Shown in pieces: positions 33,035 through 41,371 of a DNA stretch of 64,000 bases. Source of the stretch: Streptomyces viridochromogenes DSM 40736 (lineage in GTDB: Bacteria > Actinomycetota > Actinomycetes > Streptomycetales > Streptomycetaceae); the NCBI RefSeq assembly GCF_000158955.1, contig NZ_GG657757.1, forward strand, positions 4,449,290 to 4,513,289, written 5' to 3'. The first letter of the stretch is position 1. Each line of letters opens with the position of its first letter. A program made the translations under genes and the position numbers. The notes under the pieces were generated by a model. That model did no database searches, was not told the DNA's origin, and worked only from the letters and a program-made list of their open reading frames with translations.

Positions 33035-33082
33035 GGGCGCGGGGAACCGCGCGACAAGCCAGAACGCACCGGCAACCGCGCC
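33034..33082. repeat. Streptomyces dispersed intergenic repeat (GGGGCGCGGGGAAC type)
   Basis: AGGGGCGCGGGGAACCGCGC followed by GACAAGCC and GAACGCACCGGCAACC matches, from memory, an element found hundreds of times between Streptomyces genes. It contains the hairpin GCGCGG-GGAA-CCGCGC (33037-33052), which can act as a terminator between these convergent genes. Confidence 0.75.
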
Positions 33083-33103
33083 GTCACCGCGCCCCCCGAG
33101 CCC

Positions 33104-34795
33104 TTAGGCCTCCCTGCGCACCTCGACCACCCGGAACCGGTTGGCCACAAACGCCCCGTCACACAACGCCGCACTCGCCGCAGGGTTCCCCCCAGACCCG
33201 TGGAAGTCGGAGAACGCGGCCGTCTGGTTCACATACACCCCACCGGTCAGATTCAGCGACAACTGCGCCGCCTCCTCCAGACAGGCCTCCTGCACGTCCC
33301 GCTCGACCTCCGGGTCGGTCGTGTACGCCCCGACGGTCATCGCACCCTTCTCCCGCACGGTGCGCCGCAGCAGCTCCACCGCGTCGGACGCCGAGTCGAC
33401 GGCGACGGCGAAGGACACGGGCCCGAAGCACTCGCTCATGTACGCGGCCTCGTCGTCCGGCTTGGCCCCGTCCAGCTTCACGATCACCGGCGTACGCACG
33501 ACAGCGCCCGGGAAGTCCGGGTTGGTGATCTCACGGGAGGCCAGGGCGACCTCGCCCAGCCCCGCCGCGGCCTCCAGCCGCGCCTTCACGTCCGGGTTGA
33601 CGATCGCACCCAGCAGCGCGTTCGCCCGCGCGTCGTCGCCCAGCAGCCCGTCCACCGACTTGGCGAGGTCCGCGACCACCTCGTCGTAGGACTTGGGCCC
33701 CTGGTCCGTCGAGATGCCCTCCCGGGGGATCAGCAGGTTCTGCGGCGTCGTGCACATCTGGCCGCTGTACAGGGACAGCGAGAACGCCAGGTTGGAGAGC
33801 ATGCCCTTGTAGTCGGACGTGGAGTGGACGACGACCGTGTTGACGCCGGCCTTCTCCGTGTACACCTGGGCCTGGCGGGCGTTGGCCTCCAGCCAGTCGC
33901 CGAACTCGGTCGAGCCCGTGTAGTCGATGATCCGGATCTCCGGGCGTGTCGCGAGGGTCTTGGCGATGCCCTCGCCGGGGCGCTCGGCGGCCAGCGCGAT
34001 CAGGTTCGGGTCGAAGCCCGTCTCGGCGAGCACCTCGCGCGCGACCCGGACGGTGAGCGCGAGCGGCAGCACCGCGCGCGGGTGGGGCTTGACCAGGACC
34101 GCGTTGCCGGTGGCGAGGGAGGCGAACAGGCCCGGGTAGCCGTTCCACGTCGGGAAGGTGTTGCAGCCGATCATCAGGGCGATACCGCGCGGGACCGGCG
34201 TGAACTGCTTGTTCATCGCCAGCGGGTCGCGCTTGCCCTGCGGCTTGGTCCACTCCGCGTTGTCGGGCGTGCGCACCTGCTCCACGTACGCGTACGCCAC
34301 CGCCTCCAGGCCGCGGTCCTGCGCGTGCGGTCCGCCCGCCTGGAACGCCATCATGAACGCCTGGCCGGAGGTGTGCATGACCGCGTGCGCGAACTCGTGC
34401 GTCCGGTCGCTGATGCGCTTGAGGATCTCGAGGCAGACCACCGCGCGCTGCTCCGCGCCCGCGTCCCGCCAGGCCCGCTGTCCGGCCTTCATGGCGGGCA
34501 GCAGCACGTCGAGGTCCGCGTGCGGGTACGTGACGCCCAGCTCCACGCCGTACGGGGACGTCTCGCCGCCCACCCAGTCGTCCGTGCCCGGCTGGCCGAG
34601 GTCGAGGCGGGTGCCGAGCAGCGCGTCGAAGGCGGCCTTGCCCGCCGCCGCGTCCAGGCTGCCGTTCTCCCCGTAGGCCTTGGGGTGCTCGGGGTGCGGG
34701 GACCAGTACGCGCGCGTGCGGATCGCTTCCAGCGCCTGGTCGAGGGTGGACCGGTGCCGGGCGATCAGCTCGTGCGCCGAGAGTGCGGCGGTCAT
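33104..34795 (-). CDS. paaN: PaaN: phenylacetic acid degradation aldehyde dehydrogenase-like protein
   Basis: 563 aa from ATG 34795, with GAGGAG about 10 bases upstream. NAD(P)-dependent aldehyde dehydrogenase fold of the PaaN1 type, longer than ordinary ALDHs. Visible features: cofactor region NTFPTWNGYPGLFASLATGNAVLVKPHPRA, TGSTEFGDWLEANA, and the nucleophile Cys348 in LYSGQMCTTPQN. It oxidises a ring-opened semialdehyde in the phenylacetyl-CoA pathway, although the rest of the paa genes are not in this window. It is divergent from a 3-hydroxyacyl-CoA dehydrogenase and a TetR gene, with a TetR-type operator between. Confidence 0.93.
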   Translation of the reverse strand: MTAALSAHELIARHRSTLDQALEAIRTRAYWSPHPEHPKAYGENGSLDAAAGKAAFDALLGTRLDLGQPGTDDWVGGETSPYGVELGVTYPHADLDVLLPAMKAGQRAWRDAGAEQRAVVCLEILKRISDRTHEFAHAVMHTSGQAFMMAFQAGGPHAQDRGLEAVAYAYVEQVRTPDNAEWTKPQGKRDPLAMNKQFTPVPRGIALMIGCNTFPTWNGYPGLFASLATGNAVLVKPHPRAVLPLALTVRVAREVLAETGFDPNLIALAAERPGEGIAKTLATRPEIRIIDYTGSTEFGDWLEANARQAQVYTEKAGVNTVVVHSTSDYKGMLSNLAFSLSLYSGQMCTTPQNLLIPREGISTDQGPKSYDEVVADLAKSVDGLLGDDARANALLGAIVNPDVKARLEAAAGLGEVALASREITNPDFPGAVVRTPVIVKLDGAKPDDEAAYMSECFGPVSFAVAVDSASDAVELLRRTVREKGAMTVGAYTTDPEVERDVQEACLEEAAQLSLNLTGGVYVNQTAAFSDFHGSGGNPAASAALCDGAFVANRFRVVEVRREA

Positions 34796-34884
34796 GGGTG
34801 ACCAACTCCTCGTATCGAGAACTCTTCGTCGAGTTCAGGACCTGGGCAGAACCCTGGGCAGGAACGGACGGACAGAGCTAGAGT

Positions 34885-34904
34885 AACCGAACGATCGGTC
34901 GGTT
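34885..34904. promoter_or_regulatory. TetR-type palindromic operator (AACCGAACGATCGGTCGGTT)
   Basis: A 20-base near-perfect dyad, symmetric at 18 of 20 positions, between divergent paaN and the 3-hydroxyacyl-CoA dehydrogenase gene. It lies 52 bases upstream of the latter's ATG and directly follows a TAGAGT -10-like box (34879-34884). The TetR protein encoded at 36470 is the expected ligand-responsive repressor. A close copy occurs at 37677-37694. Confidence 0.75.
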
Positions 34905-34955
34905 CAAGGGGGTCCGCCGCATCTGTGGAAAACCCCGTGCGGGAGGATCGCGCAC

Positions 34956-36473
34956 ATGACAGCACTCGACCTCAGCAGCCCCGTGGCCGTCGTCGGCACC
35001 GGCACCATGGGCCAGGGCATCGCCCAGGTCGCGCTGGTCGCGGGCCACCCCGTACGGCTGTACGACACCGCCCCCGGGCGGGCTCGGCAGGCCGCCGACG
35101 CGATCGGGGCCCGCCTCGACCGGCTCGTCGAGAAGGAGCGGCTCACCGGCGCCGACCGGGACGCCGCCCGCGCCCGGCTGCTGCCCGCCGAGACCCTCGC
35201 CGAGCTCGCCGACTGCGCCCTGGTCGTCGAGGCGGTCCTGGAGCGGCTGGACGTCAAGCAGGAGCTGTTCCGCGAGCTGGAGGGCATCGTCGACGACGAC
35301 TGCCTGCTCGCCACCAACACCTCCTCCCTGTCCGTCACCGCCGTCGGCGGCGCCCTGCGCGCCCCCGGCCGCTTCGTCGGCCTGCACTTCTTCAACCCCG
35401 CGCCGCTGCTGCCGCTGGTCGAGGTCGTCTCCGGGTTCGCCACCGACGTCACGTCGGCCACGCGCGCGTACGAGACCGCCCGAGCCTGGGGCAAGACGCC
35501 GGTCGCCTGCGCGGACACCCCCGGCTTCATCGTCAACCGCATCGCCCGGCCCTTCTACGCCGAGGCCTTCGCGGTGTACGAGGCGCAGGGTGCCGACCCG
35601 GCCACCATCGACGCCGTGCTGCGCGAGTCGGGCGGCTTCCGGATGGGCGCGTTCGAGCTGACCGACCTGATCGGCCAGGACGTCAACGAGTCCGTCACAC
35701 GGTCGGTCTGGCAGTCGTTCTTCCAGGACGTGCGCTTCACGCCGTCCCTCGCCCAGCGGCGCCTGGTCGAGTCCGGCCGCCTCGGCCGCAAGACCGGCCA
35801 CGGCTGGTACGACCACCAGGACGGCGCCGAGCGGCCCGAGCCGGACACCGCCGAGAAGCGGCAGCCGCCCGCGTACGTCGTCGCCGAGGGCGACCTGGGT
35901 CCGGCATCCGACCTGCTCGCGCTGATCCGCGAGGCCGGCATCCCGGTCCGCGACGAGGACGAGGACAACGGCACCCGCCTGGTGCTGCCCAGCGGCGGAC
36001 AGCTCGTCCTCACGGACGGGCAGACCTCCGTGGAGTTCCGGGACGTCGTCTACTTCGACCTCGCCCTGGACTACCGCAAGGCCACCCGGATCGCCCTGTC
36101 CGCCTCCCAGGACACCTCACAGCAGACCCTCGCCGAGGCCACCGGCCTCTTCCAGGCGCTCGGCAAGGACGTCAGCGTCATCGGCGACGTCCCCGGCATG
36201 ATCGTCGCCCGCACGGTCGCGCGGATCATCGACCTGGCGCACGACGCCGTCGCCAAGGGCGTGGCCACCGAGGAGGACATCGACACCGCGATGCGTCTGG
36301 GTGTCAACTACCCCCTGGGCCCGTTCGAGTGGAGCCGCCGGCTCGGCCGCTACTGGTCCTACGCGCTCCTGGACGACCTGCACGTGCGCGACCCCTCGGG
36401 GCGCTACGCGCCGTCCCTCGCGCTGTACCGCCACGCCCACGCCTCCGACAAGCGGGAGGGCACCGCCTCATGA
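34956..36473 (+). CDS. 3-hydroxyacyl-CoA dehydrogenase (PaaH-like)
   Basis: 505 aa from ATG 34956, with GGGAGG 9 bases upstream. Rossmann domain VAVVGTGTMGQGIAQVALVAGHPVRLYD at 11-38, then VVEAVLERLDVKQELF, NTSSLSVT and GLHFFNPAPLLPLVEVV, with the catalytic His in HFFNP, and TPGFIVNRIARPFYAEA. Two 3HCDH C-terminal domains follow (about 185-285 and 400-485); the second repeats the motif VPGMIVARTVARIIDLA and FEWSRRLG. The duplicated C-terminus identifies the PaaH/fused type that oxidises 3-hydroxyadipyl-CoA or similar. Coupled by ATGA to its regulator. Confidence 0.94.
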   Translation: MTALDLSSPVAVVGTGTMGQGIAQVALVAGHPVRLYDTAPGRARQAADAIGARLDRLVEKERLTGADRDAARARLLPAETLAELADCALVVEAVLERLDVKQELFRELEGIVDDDCLLATNTSSLSVTAVGGALRAPGRFVGLHFFNPAPLLPLVEVVSGFATDVTSATRAYETARAWGKTPVACADTPGFIVNRIARPFYAEAFAVYEAQGADPATIDAVLRESGGFRMGAFELTDLIGQDVNESVTRSVWQSFFQDVRFTPSLAQRRLVESGRLGRKTGHGWYDHQDGAERPEPDTAEKRQPPAYVVAEGDLGPASDLLALIREAGIPVRDEDEDNGTRLVLPSGGQLVLTDGQTSVEFRDVVYFDLALDYRKATRIALSASQDTSQQTLAEATGLFQALGKDVSVIGDVPGMIVARTVARIIDLAHDAVAKGVATEEDIDTAMRLGVNYPLGPFEWSRRLGRYWSYALLDDLHVRDPSGRYAPSLALYRHAHASDKREGTAS

Positions 36474-37060
36474 CCACCGCCAAGCGCGACACCTACACCC
36501 CGGACACGCTGCTGTCCGTCGCCGTCCAGGTGTTCAACGAGCGCGGCTACGACGGCACCTCCATGGAGCACCTCTCCAAGGCCGCGGGCATCTCCAAATC
36601 GTCGATCTACCACCACGTCGCCGGCAAGGAGGAGCTGCTGCGGCGGGCCGTGAGCCGGGCCCTGGACGGCCTCTTCGGGATCCTCGAGGAGGAGCACGCG
36701 CGCGTGGGGAGCGCCGCCGAGCGCCTGGAGTACGTCGTGCGGCGCATGGTCGAGGTGCTCATAGCCGAGCTGCCCTACGTGACCCTCCTGCTGCGGGTGC
36801 GCGGCAACACCGACACCGAGCGCTGGGCCCTGGACCGGCGCCGCGACTTCGACCACCGGGTGGCCGAGCTGCTGAAGGCGGCGACCGTGGACGGCGACGT
36901 GCGCGGGGACATCGAGGGGCGGCTGGTGACCCGGCTGGTCTTCGGGATGATCAACTCGATCGTGGAGTGGTACCGGCCGGACGTGCGCGGCATGAGCGAA
37001 CGCGAGGTGGCCGACGCGGTGGTGCAGCTGGCGTTCGGAGGGCTCCGCAAGGGCGCCTGA
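36470..37060 (+). CDS. TetR-family regulator of the phenylacetate/acyl-CoA block (PaaR-like)
   Basis: 196 aa from ATG 36470, overlapping the dehydrogenase stop (ATGA). The N-terminal HTH domain reads LLSVAVQVFNERGYDGTSMEHLSKAAGISKSSIYHHVAGKEELL. The ligand domain contains LEYVVRRMVEVLIAELPYVTLLLRVRGNTDTERWALDRRRDFD, as in PaaR/FadR-type TetR proteins that sense aryl- or acyl-CoA. Its position and the palindrome in front of the operon indicate autorepression. A second copy of the palindrome upstream of bkdA2 suggests that it also controls branched-chain keto acid breakdown (inference). Confidence 0.9.
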   Translation: MTTAKRDTYTPDTLLSVAVQVFNERGYDGTSMEHLSKAAGISKSSIYHHVAGKEELLRRAVSRALDGLFGILEEEHARVGSAAERLEYVVRRMVEVLIAELPYVTLLLRVRGNTDTERWALDRRRDFDHRVAELLKAATVDGDVRGDIEGRLVTRLVFGMINSIVEWYRPDVRGMSEREVADAVVQLAFGGLRKGA

Positions 37061-37062
37061 GC

Positions 37063-37575
37063 TCAGCTCTGCGGCTCCAGGTCCTCCTCCTCGAAGACCA
37101 GCAGCGTGCGCGTGCTGAGGACCTGCGGGATCGCCTGGAGCCGGGTGAGCACCAGCTCGCGCAGCGCCCGGTTGTCGGACACGTGCACCAGCAGCAGCAC
37201 GTCGAAGTCGCCGCCCACCAGGGCGATGTGGGAGGCCCCGGGCAGCTGTCTGAGCTCCTCGCGCACCGTGCGCCAGGAGTTCTGCACGATCTTCAGGGTG
37301 ATGTACGCGGACGTCCCCTGACCCGCCCGCTCGTGATCGACCCGGGCGCCGAAGCCACGGATGACCCCGTCCTCGACGAGCCGGTTGATCCGGGCGTAGG
37401 CGTTCGCGCGCGAGACGTGGACCCGGTCGGCGACCGACCGTATCGAGGCGCGGCCGTCCGCCTGGAGCATGCGCAGGATGTCCTGATCGATGGCGTCCAG
37501 CGGACGCGGCGGTGGCAGCACACCGTGGTCGTCCTGGCTCGCGGCCGTGCTCTCGGCCATTTGTTCAGATGCCAC
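37063..37575 (-). CDS. bkdR: Lrp/AsnC-family regulator BkdR
   Basis: 170 aa from GTG 37575, chosen because GGGAGGG lies 8 bases upstream; in-frame ATG starts at 37596 and 37560 are alternatives. The N-terminal HTH reads LDAIDQDILRMLQADGRASIRSVADRVHVSRANAYARINRLVEDGVI, and the C-terminal RAM/AsnC domain (GASHIALVGGDFDVLLLVHVSDN) binds amino acids. It is divergent from bkdA2-B2-C2. In S. coelicolor the orthologous BkdR represses bkd genes. It is convergent with the TetR gene, 2 bases apart. Branched-chain amino acids or keto acids are the expected effectors. Confidence 0.92.
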   Translation of the reverse strand: MASEQMAESTAASQDDHGVLPPPRPLDAIDQDILRMLQADGRASIRSVADRVHVSRANAYARINRLVEDGVIRGFGARVDHERAGQGTSAYITLKIVQNSWRTVREELRQLPGASHIALVGGDFDVLLLVHVSDNRALRELVLTRLQAIPQVLSTRTLLVFEEEDLEPQS

Positions 37576-37620
37576 CTGCGCCACCCTCCCTGCCATGGAC
37601 GTACTGCGTCCATCTCAGGC

Positions 37621-37642
37621 TGTGGAGAACCGTTTGTCCACA
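37621..37642. other. Inverted pair of DnaA-box-like sequences
   Basis: TTGTCCACA (37634-37642) is a perfect Streptomyces DnaA box. TGTGGAGAA (37621-37629) is its inverse with one mismatch. Together they make a CTGTGGA/TCCACAG dyad (37620-37626 and 37637-37643) in the bkdR-bkdA2 gap. It may be a DnaA regulatory pair or an operator for BkdR. Confidence 0.5.
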
Positions 37643-37676
37643 GCCTGGGGCCACCCATAGCCAAATTGCGCCGTCG

Positions 37677-37694
37677 ACCGAACAATCGGTAGGT
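37677..37694. promoter_or_regulatory. Second copy of the TetR-type operator, upstream of bkdA2
   Basis: ACCGAACAATCGGTAGGT matches the core of the 34885-34904 operator (ACCGAACGATCGGTCGGT) at 16 of 18 positions. It is 57 bases upstream of the bkdA2 ATG, where a repressor would overlap the promoter. Confidence 0.65.
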
Positions 37695-37750
37695 GAGGCG
37701 GGTCACAGCCGACGCGTCTCCCGTAGCCGCTCCCACGAGGAGGTGCCGTC

Positions 37751-38902
37751 ATGACGGTCATGGAGCAGCGGGGCGCGTACCGGCCGACCCCGCCGCCCGC
37801 CTGGCAGCCCCGCATGGACCCCGCGCCGCTGCTGCCCGACGCGGAGCCGTACCGCGTCCTCGGCACCGAGGCGGCCGCGAAGGCCGACCCGGAACTGCTG
37901 CGGACGCTGTACGCGCAGCTGGTCCGCGGCCGCCGCTACAACGCGCAGGCCACCGCGCTCACCAAGCAGGGCCGCCTCGCCGTCTACCCCTCCACCACCG
38001 GCCAGGAGGCCTGCGAGGTCGCCGCCGCCATGGTCCTGGAGGAGCGCGACTGGCTCTTCCCGAGCTACCGCGACACGCTCGCCGTGGTGGCCCGCGGGGT
38101 GGACCCCGTTCAGGCGCTCACCCTGTTGCGCGGCGACTGGCACACCGGCTACGACCCCTACGAGCACCGGGTCACCCCCCTGTCCACGCCGCTCGCCACC
38201 CAGCTGCCGCACGCCGTCGGTCTCGCGCACGCCGCCCGCCTCAAGGGCGACGACGTGGTCGCGCTGGCCATGGTCGGCGACGGCGGCACCAGCGAGGGCG
38301 ACTTCCACGAGGCGCTGAACTTCGCCGCCGTCTGGCAGGCCCCGGTCGTCTTCCTGGTGCAGAACAACGGCTTCGCGATCTCCGTCCCGCTCGCCAAGCA
38401 GACCGCGGCCCCGTCGCTGGCCCACAAGGCCGTCGGCTACGGCATGCCCGGCCGCCTGGTCGACGGCAACGACGCCGCCGCCGTGCACGAGGTGCTGAGC
38501 GACGCCGTGCGCCACGCCCGCGCGGGCGGCGGCCCCACCCTGGTCGAGGCGATCACCTACCGCGTCGACGCCCACACCAACGCCGACGACGCCACCCGCT
38601 ACCGCGGCGACGCCGAGGTCGAGACCTGGCGCGAGCACGACCCGATCCAGCTCCTGGAGCGCGAGCTCACCGCGCGCGGCCTGCTCGACGAGGCCGGAAA
38701 GCAGGCCGCCCGGGACGCCGCCGAGGCGATGGCCGCCTCCCTGCGCGAGCACATGAACCAGGACCCGGCGCTCGACCCGATGGACCTGTTCACCCACGTC
38801 TACGCCGAGGCCACCCCGCAGCTGCGCGAGCAGCGGGAGCAGCTGCGGGCGGAGCTGGAGGCCGAGGCCGAGGCCGAGCCGGAGGGGGGCACCCACCGAT
38901 GA
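37751..38902 (+). CDS. bkdA2: Branched-chain alpha-keto acid dehydrogenase E1 alpha subunit, BkdA2
   Basis: 383 aa from ATG 37751, with GAGGAGG 9 bases upstream. A thiamine-diphosphate-dependent decarboxylase subunit; the TPP motif runs from about residue 175 (MVGDGGTSEGDFHEALNFAAVW) to the closing QNN. RYNAQATALTKQGRLAVYPSTTGQEAC and the phosphorylation-loop-like YRVDAHTNADDATRYR are also family features. With BkdB2 it converts branched 2-oxo acids to acyl-lipoyl-E2, giving isobutyryl-, isovaleryl- and 2-methylbutyryl-CoA for branched fatty acids and polyketide starters. The N-terminal 35 residues are Pro rich. The C-terminus is an acidic helix (ELEAEAEAEPE). Confidence 0.95.
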   Translation: MTVMEQRGAYRPTPPPAWQPRMDPAPLLPDAEPYRVLGTEAAAKADPELLRTLYAQLVRGRRYNAQATALTKQGRLAVYPSTTGQEACEVAAAMVLEERDWLFPSYRDTLAVVARGVDPVQALTLLRGDWHTGYDPYEHRVTPLSTPLATQLPHAVGLAHAARLKGDDVVALAMVGDGGTSEGDFHEALNFAAVWQAPVVFLVQNNGFAISVPLAKQTAAPSLAHKAVGYGMPGRLVDGNDAAAVHEVLSDAVRHARAGGGPTLVEAITYRVDAHTNADDATRYRGDAEVETWREHDPIQLLERELTARGLLDEAGKQAARDAAEAMAASLREHMNQDPALDPMDLFTHVYAEATPQLREQREQLRAELEAEAEAEPEGGTHR

Positions 38903-39903
38903 CCACCGTCGCCGTCAAGCCGGCCACCATGGCGCAGGCCCTCACGCGCGCGATGCGCGACGCGATGGCCGCCGACCCCGCCGTGCACGTCATGGGCGAG
39001 GACGTCGGCACCCTCGGCGGCGTCTTCCGCGTCACCGACGGACTCGCCAAGGAATTCGGCGAGGACCGCTGCACCGACACACCGCTCGCCGAGGCGGGCA
39101 TCCTCGGCACGGCCGTCGGCATGGCCATGTACGGCCTGCGCCCGGTCGTGGAGATGCAGTTCGACGCGTTCGCCTACCCGGCGTTCGAGCAGCTGATCTC
39201 CCACGTGTCCCGCATGCGCAACCGCACCCGCGGCAGGATGCCCCTGCCGATCACCATCCGCGTCCCCTACGGCGGCGGCATCGGCGGCGTCGAGCACCAC
39301 AGCGACTCCTCCGAGGCGTACTACATGGCGACCCCGGGGCTCCATGTCGTCACGCCCGCGACCGTCGCCGACGCCTACGGGCTGCTGCGCGCCGCCATCG
39401 CCTCCGACGACCCGGTCGTCTTCCTGGAGCCCAAGCGGCTGTACTGGTCGAAGGACTCCTGGAACCCGGAGGAGCCGACGCCCGTTGAACCGATAGGCCG
39501 CGCGGTGGTGCGGCGCTCGGGCCGGAGCGCCACACTCATCACGTACGGGCCGTCCGTACCCGTCTGCATGGAGGCGGCCGAGGCGGCCCGGGCCGAGGGC
39601 TGGGACCTCGAAGTCGTCGATCTGCGCTCCCTGGTGCCGTTCGACGACGAGACGGTGTGCGCCTCGGTGCGGCGGACGGGACGCGCGGTCGTCGTCCACG
39701 AGTCGGGCTCCTTCGGGGGCCCGGGCGGGGAGATCGCGGCCCGGGTCACGGAGCGCTGCTTCCACCACCTGGAGGCGCCGGTGCTGCGTGTGGCCGGGTT
39801 CGACGTCCCGTATCCGCCGCCGATGCTGGAGCGCCACCACCTGCCCGGTGTGGACCGGATCCTGGACGCCGTGGGGCGCCTGCAGTGGGAGGCCGAGAGC
39901 TGA
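38899..39903 (+). CDS. bkdB2: Branched-chain alpha-keto acid dehydrogenase E1 beta subunit, BkdB2
   Basis: 334 aa from ATG 38899, overlapping bkdA2 by ATGA. Transketolase pyrimidine-domain features: VHVMGEDVGTLGGVFRVTDGLAKEFGEDRCTDTPLAEAGILGTAVGMAMYGLRPVVEMQFDAF, and YGGGIGGVEHHSDSSEAYYMATPGLHVVTPATVADAYGLL. The glutamate that activates TPP lies in the LAEAGI region. The C-terminal transketolase domain contributes DLRSLVPFDDETV and the conserved Glu-Ser (VHESGSFGG). It forms the alpha2beta2 E1 with BkdA2. Confidence 0.95.
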   Translation: MTTVAVKPATMAQALTRAMRDAMAADPAVHVMGEDVGTLGGVFRVTDGLAKEFGEDRCTDTPLAEAGILGTAVGMAMYGLRPVVEMQFDAFAYPAFEQLISHVSRMRNRTRGRMPLPITIRVPYGGGIGGVEHHSDSSEAYYMATPGLHVVTPATVADAYGLLRAAIASDDPVVFLEPKRLYWSKDSWNPEEPTPVEPIGRAVVRRSGRSATLITYGPSVPVCMEAAEAARAEGWDLEVVDLRSLVPFDDETVCASVRRTGRAVVVHESGSFGGPGGEIAARVTERCFHHLEAPVLRVAGFDVPYPPPMLERHHLPGVDRILDAVGRLQWEAES

Positions 39904-41285
39904 TGGCACAGGTGCTGGAGTTCAAGCTGCCCGACCTCGGGGAGGGGCTCACCGAGGCGGAGATCGTGCGCTGGATGGTCGAGGTCGGTGACGTGGTCGC
40001 CATCGACCAGCCCGTCGTCGAGGTCGAGACGGCCAAGGCGATGGTCGAGGTGCCCTGCCCCTACGGCGGTGTGGTCACCGCCCGCTTCGGCGAGGAGGGC
40101 ACGGAACTGCCCGTCGGGGCGCCGCTGATCACCGTGGCGGTGGGGGAGCGCGTGCCCGCCGACAGCGGCGGAGCCGACACCGAGGGCTCGGGCAACGTCC
40201 TGGTCGGCTACGGCACCTCCGAGGCACCGGCCCGCCGACGCCGGGTCCGGCAGGAGCGACCGGGGTCCGGCAGGGACACGGCGGCCGGGCGGGACGGTAC
40301 GCGTCCTGCGGCCATGGCACCCGCCCACGCCAGTGCCTCCAACAAGGTGGTCGACGGGCAGGCCGGTGGCTCCGACTCCGAGGACGGCCCCGTTCCCGTG
40401 ATCTCCCCATTGGTGCGTCGGCTCGCCCGCCAGAACGGCCTCGATCTGCGGGAGCTGACCGGCTCCGGCCCGGACGGGCTGATCCTGCGGGCGGACGTGG
40501 AATACGCGCTGCGTGCGGCGGGCCAGGGCGCCACGGCGGCACCCCCGGCGCCCGGCACCGCTCCCACACCTGAGGCCTCCCTCGCACCGGCCCCCGGCGA
40601 GACGCGCACCCCGCTCAAGGGCATCCGGGGCGCCGTCGCCGACAAGCTGGCGCGCAGCCGCCGCGAGATCCCGGACGCCACGTGCTGGGTGGACGCCGAC
40701 GCCACGGAACTCATGCGGGCCCGCACGGCCATGAACGCGGCCGGCGGACCGAAGATCTCCGTCCTGGCCCTGCTGGCCCGGATCTGCACGGCGGCCCTCG
40801 CGCGCTTCCCCGAGCTCAACTCCACCGTCGACACGGAGGCCAGGGAGGTAGTCCGGTTCGACCAGGTGCACCTGGGCTTCGCCGCGCAGACCGACCGGGG
40901 GCTCGTCGTCCCGGTCGTCCGGGACGCGCACGCGCGCGACACCGAGTCGCTCACCGCCGAGTTCGCCCGGCTCACCGAGGCGGGCCGGACCGGGACGCTG
41001 ACACCCGCGGAGCTCACCGGCGGGACCTTCACGCTCAACAACTACGGCGTCTTCGGCGTCGACGGCTCCACCCCGATCATCAACCACCCCGAGGCGGCGA
41101 TGCTCGGCGTCGGCCGCATCGTCCCCAAGCCCTGGGTGCACGAGGGCGAGCTGGCGGTGCGGCAGGTCGTCCAGCTCTCGCTCACCTTCGACCACCGGGT
41201 GTGCGACGGCGGCACGGCGGGCGGCTTCCTGCGGTATGTGGCTGACTGCGTGGAACAGCCGGCGGTGCTGCTGCGGACGCTGTGA
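39903..41285 (+). CDS. bkdC2: Dihydrolipoamide acyltransferase (BCKDH E2), BkdC2
   Basis: 460 aa from ATG 39903, one base overlapping the bkdB2 stop. Lipoyl domain at 1-78 with lipoylated Lys45 (VEVETAKAMVEV). A long Ala/Gly/Pro/Arg linker follows, then a peripheral subunit-binding domain (about 160-205, SPLVRRLARQNGLDLRELTGSGPDGLILRADV). The catalytic acyltransferase domain (about 230-460) ends with the active-site motif DHRVCDGG. The E3 dihydrolipoyl dehydrogenase is not encoded in the window and is presumably shared. Followed by a GC hairpin. Confidence 0.95.
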   Translation: MAQVLEFKLPDLGEGLTEAEIVRWMVEVGDVVAIDQPVVEVETAKAMVEVPCPYGGVVTARFGEEGTELPVGAPLITVAVGERVPADSGGADTEGSGNVLVGYGTSEAPARRRRVRQERPGSGRDTAAGRDGTRPAAMAPAHASASNKVVDGQAGGSDSEDGPVPVISPLVRRLARQNGLDLRELTGSGPDGLILRADVEYALRAAGQGATAAPPAPGTAPTPEASLAPAPGETRTPLKGIRGAVADKLARSRREIPDATCWVDADATELMRARTAMNAAGGPKISVLALLARICTAALARFPELNSTVDTEAREVVRFDQVHLGFAAQTDRGLVVPVVRDAHARDTESLTAEFARLTEAGRTGTLTPAELTGGTFTLNNYGVFGVDGSTPIINHPEAAMLGVGRIVPKPWVHEGELAVRQVVQLSLTFDHRVCDGGTAGGFLRYVADCVEQPAVLLRTL

Positions 41286-41328
41286 TTCCTGTTCCTCGTA
41301 TGAGCTGGTGCTCGTGATCGGGTCGGTT

Positions 41329-41355
41329 CCCCCGCGTTCCGTGTGATCGCGGGGG
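41329..41355 (+). terminator. GC hairpin after bkdC2
   Basis: CCCCCGCG (41329-41336) pairs with CGCGGGGG (41348-41355), with an 11-base loop. It lies 44 bases after the bkdC2 stop and just before the mobA-like GTG. No T-run. Confidence 0.6.
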
Positions 41356-41371
41356 CACGCATACTCGGGGG

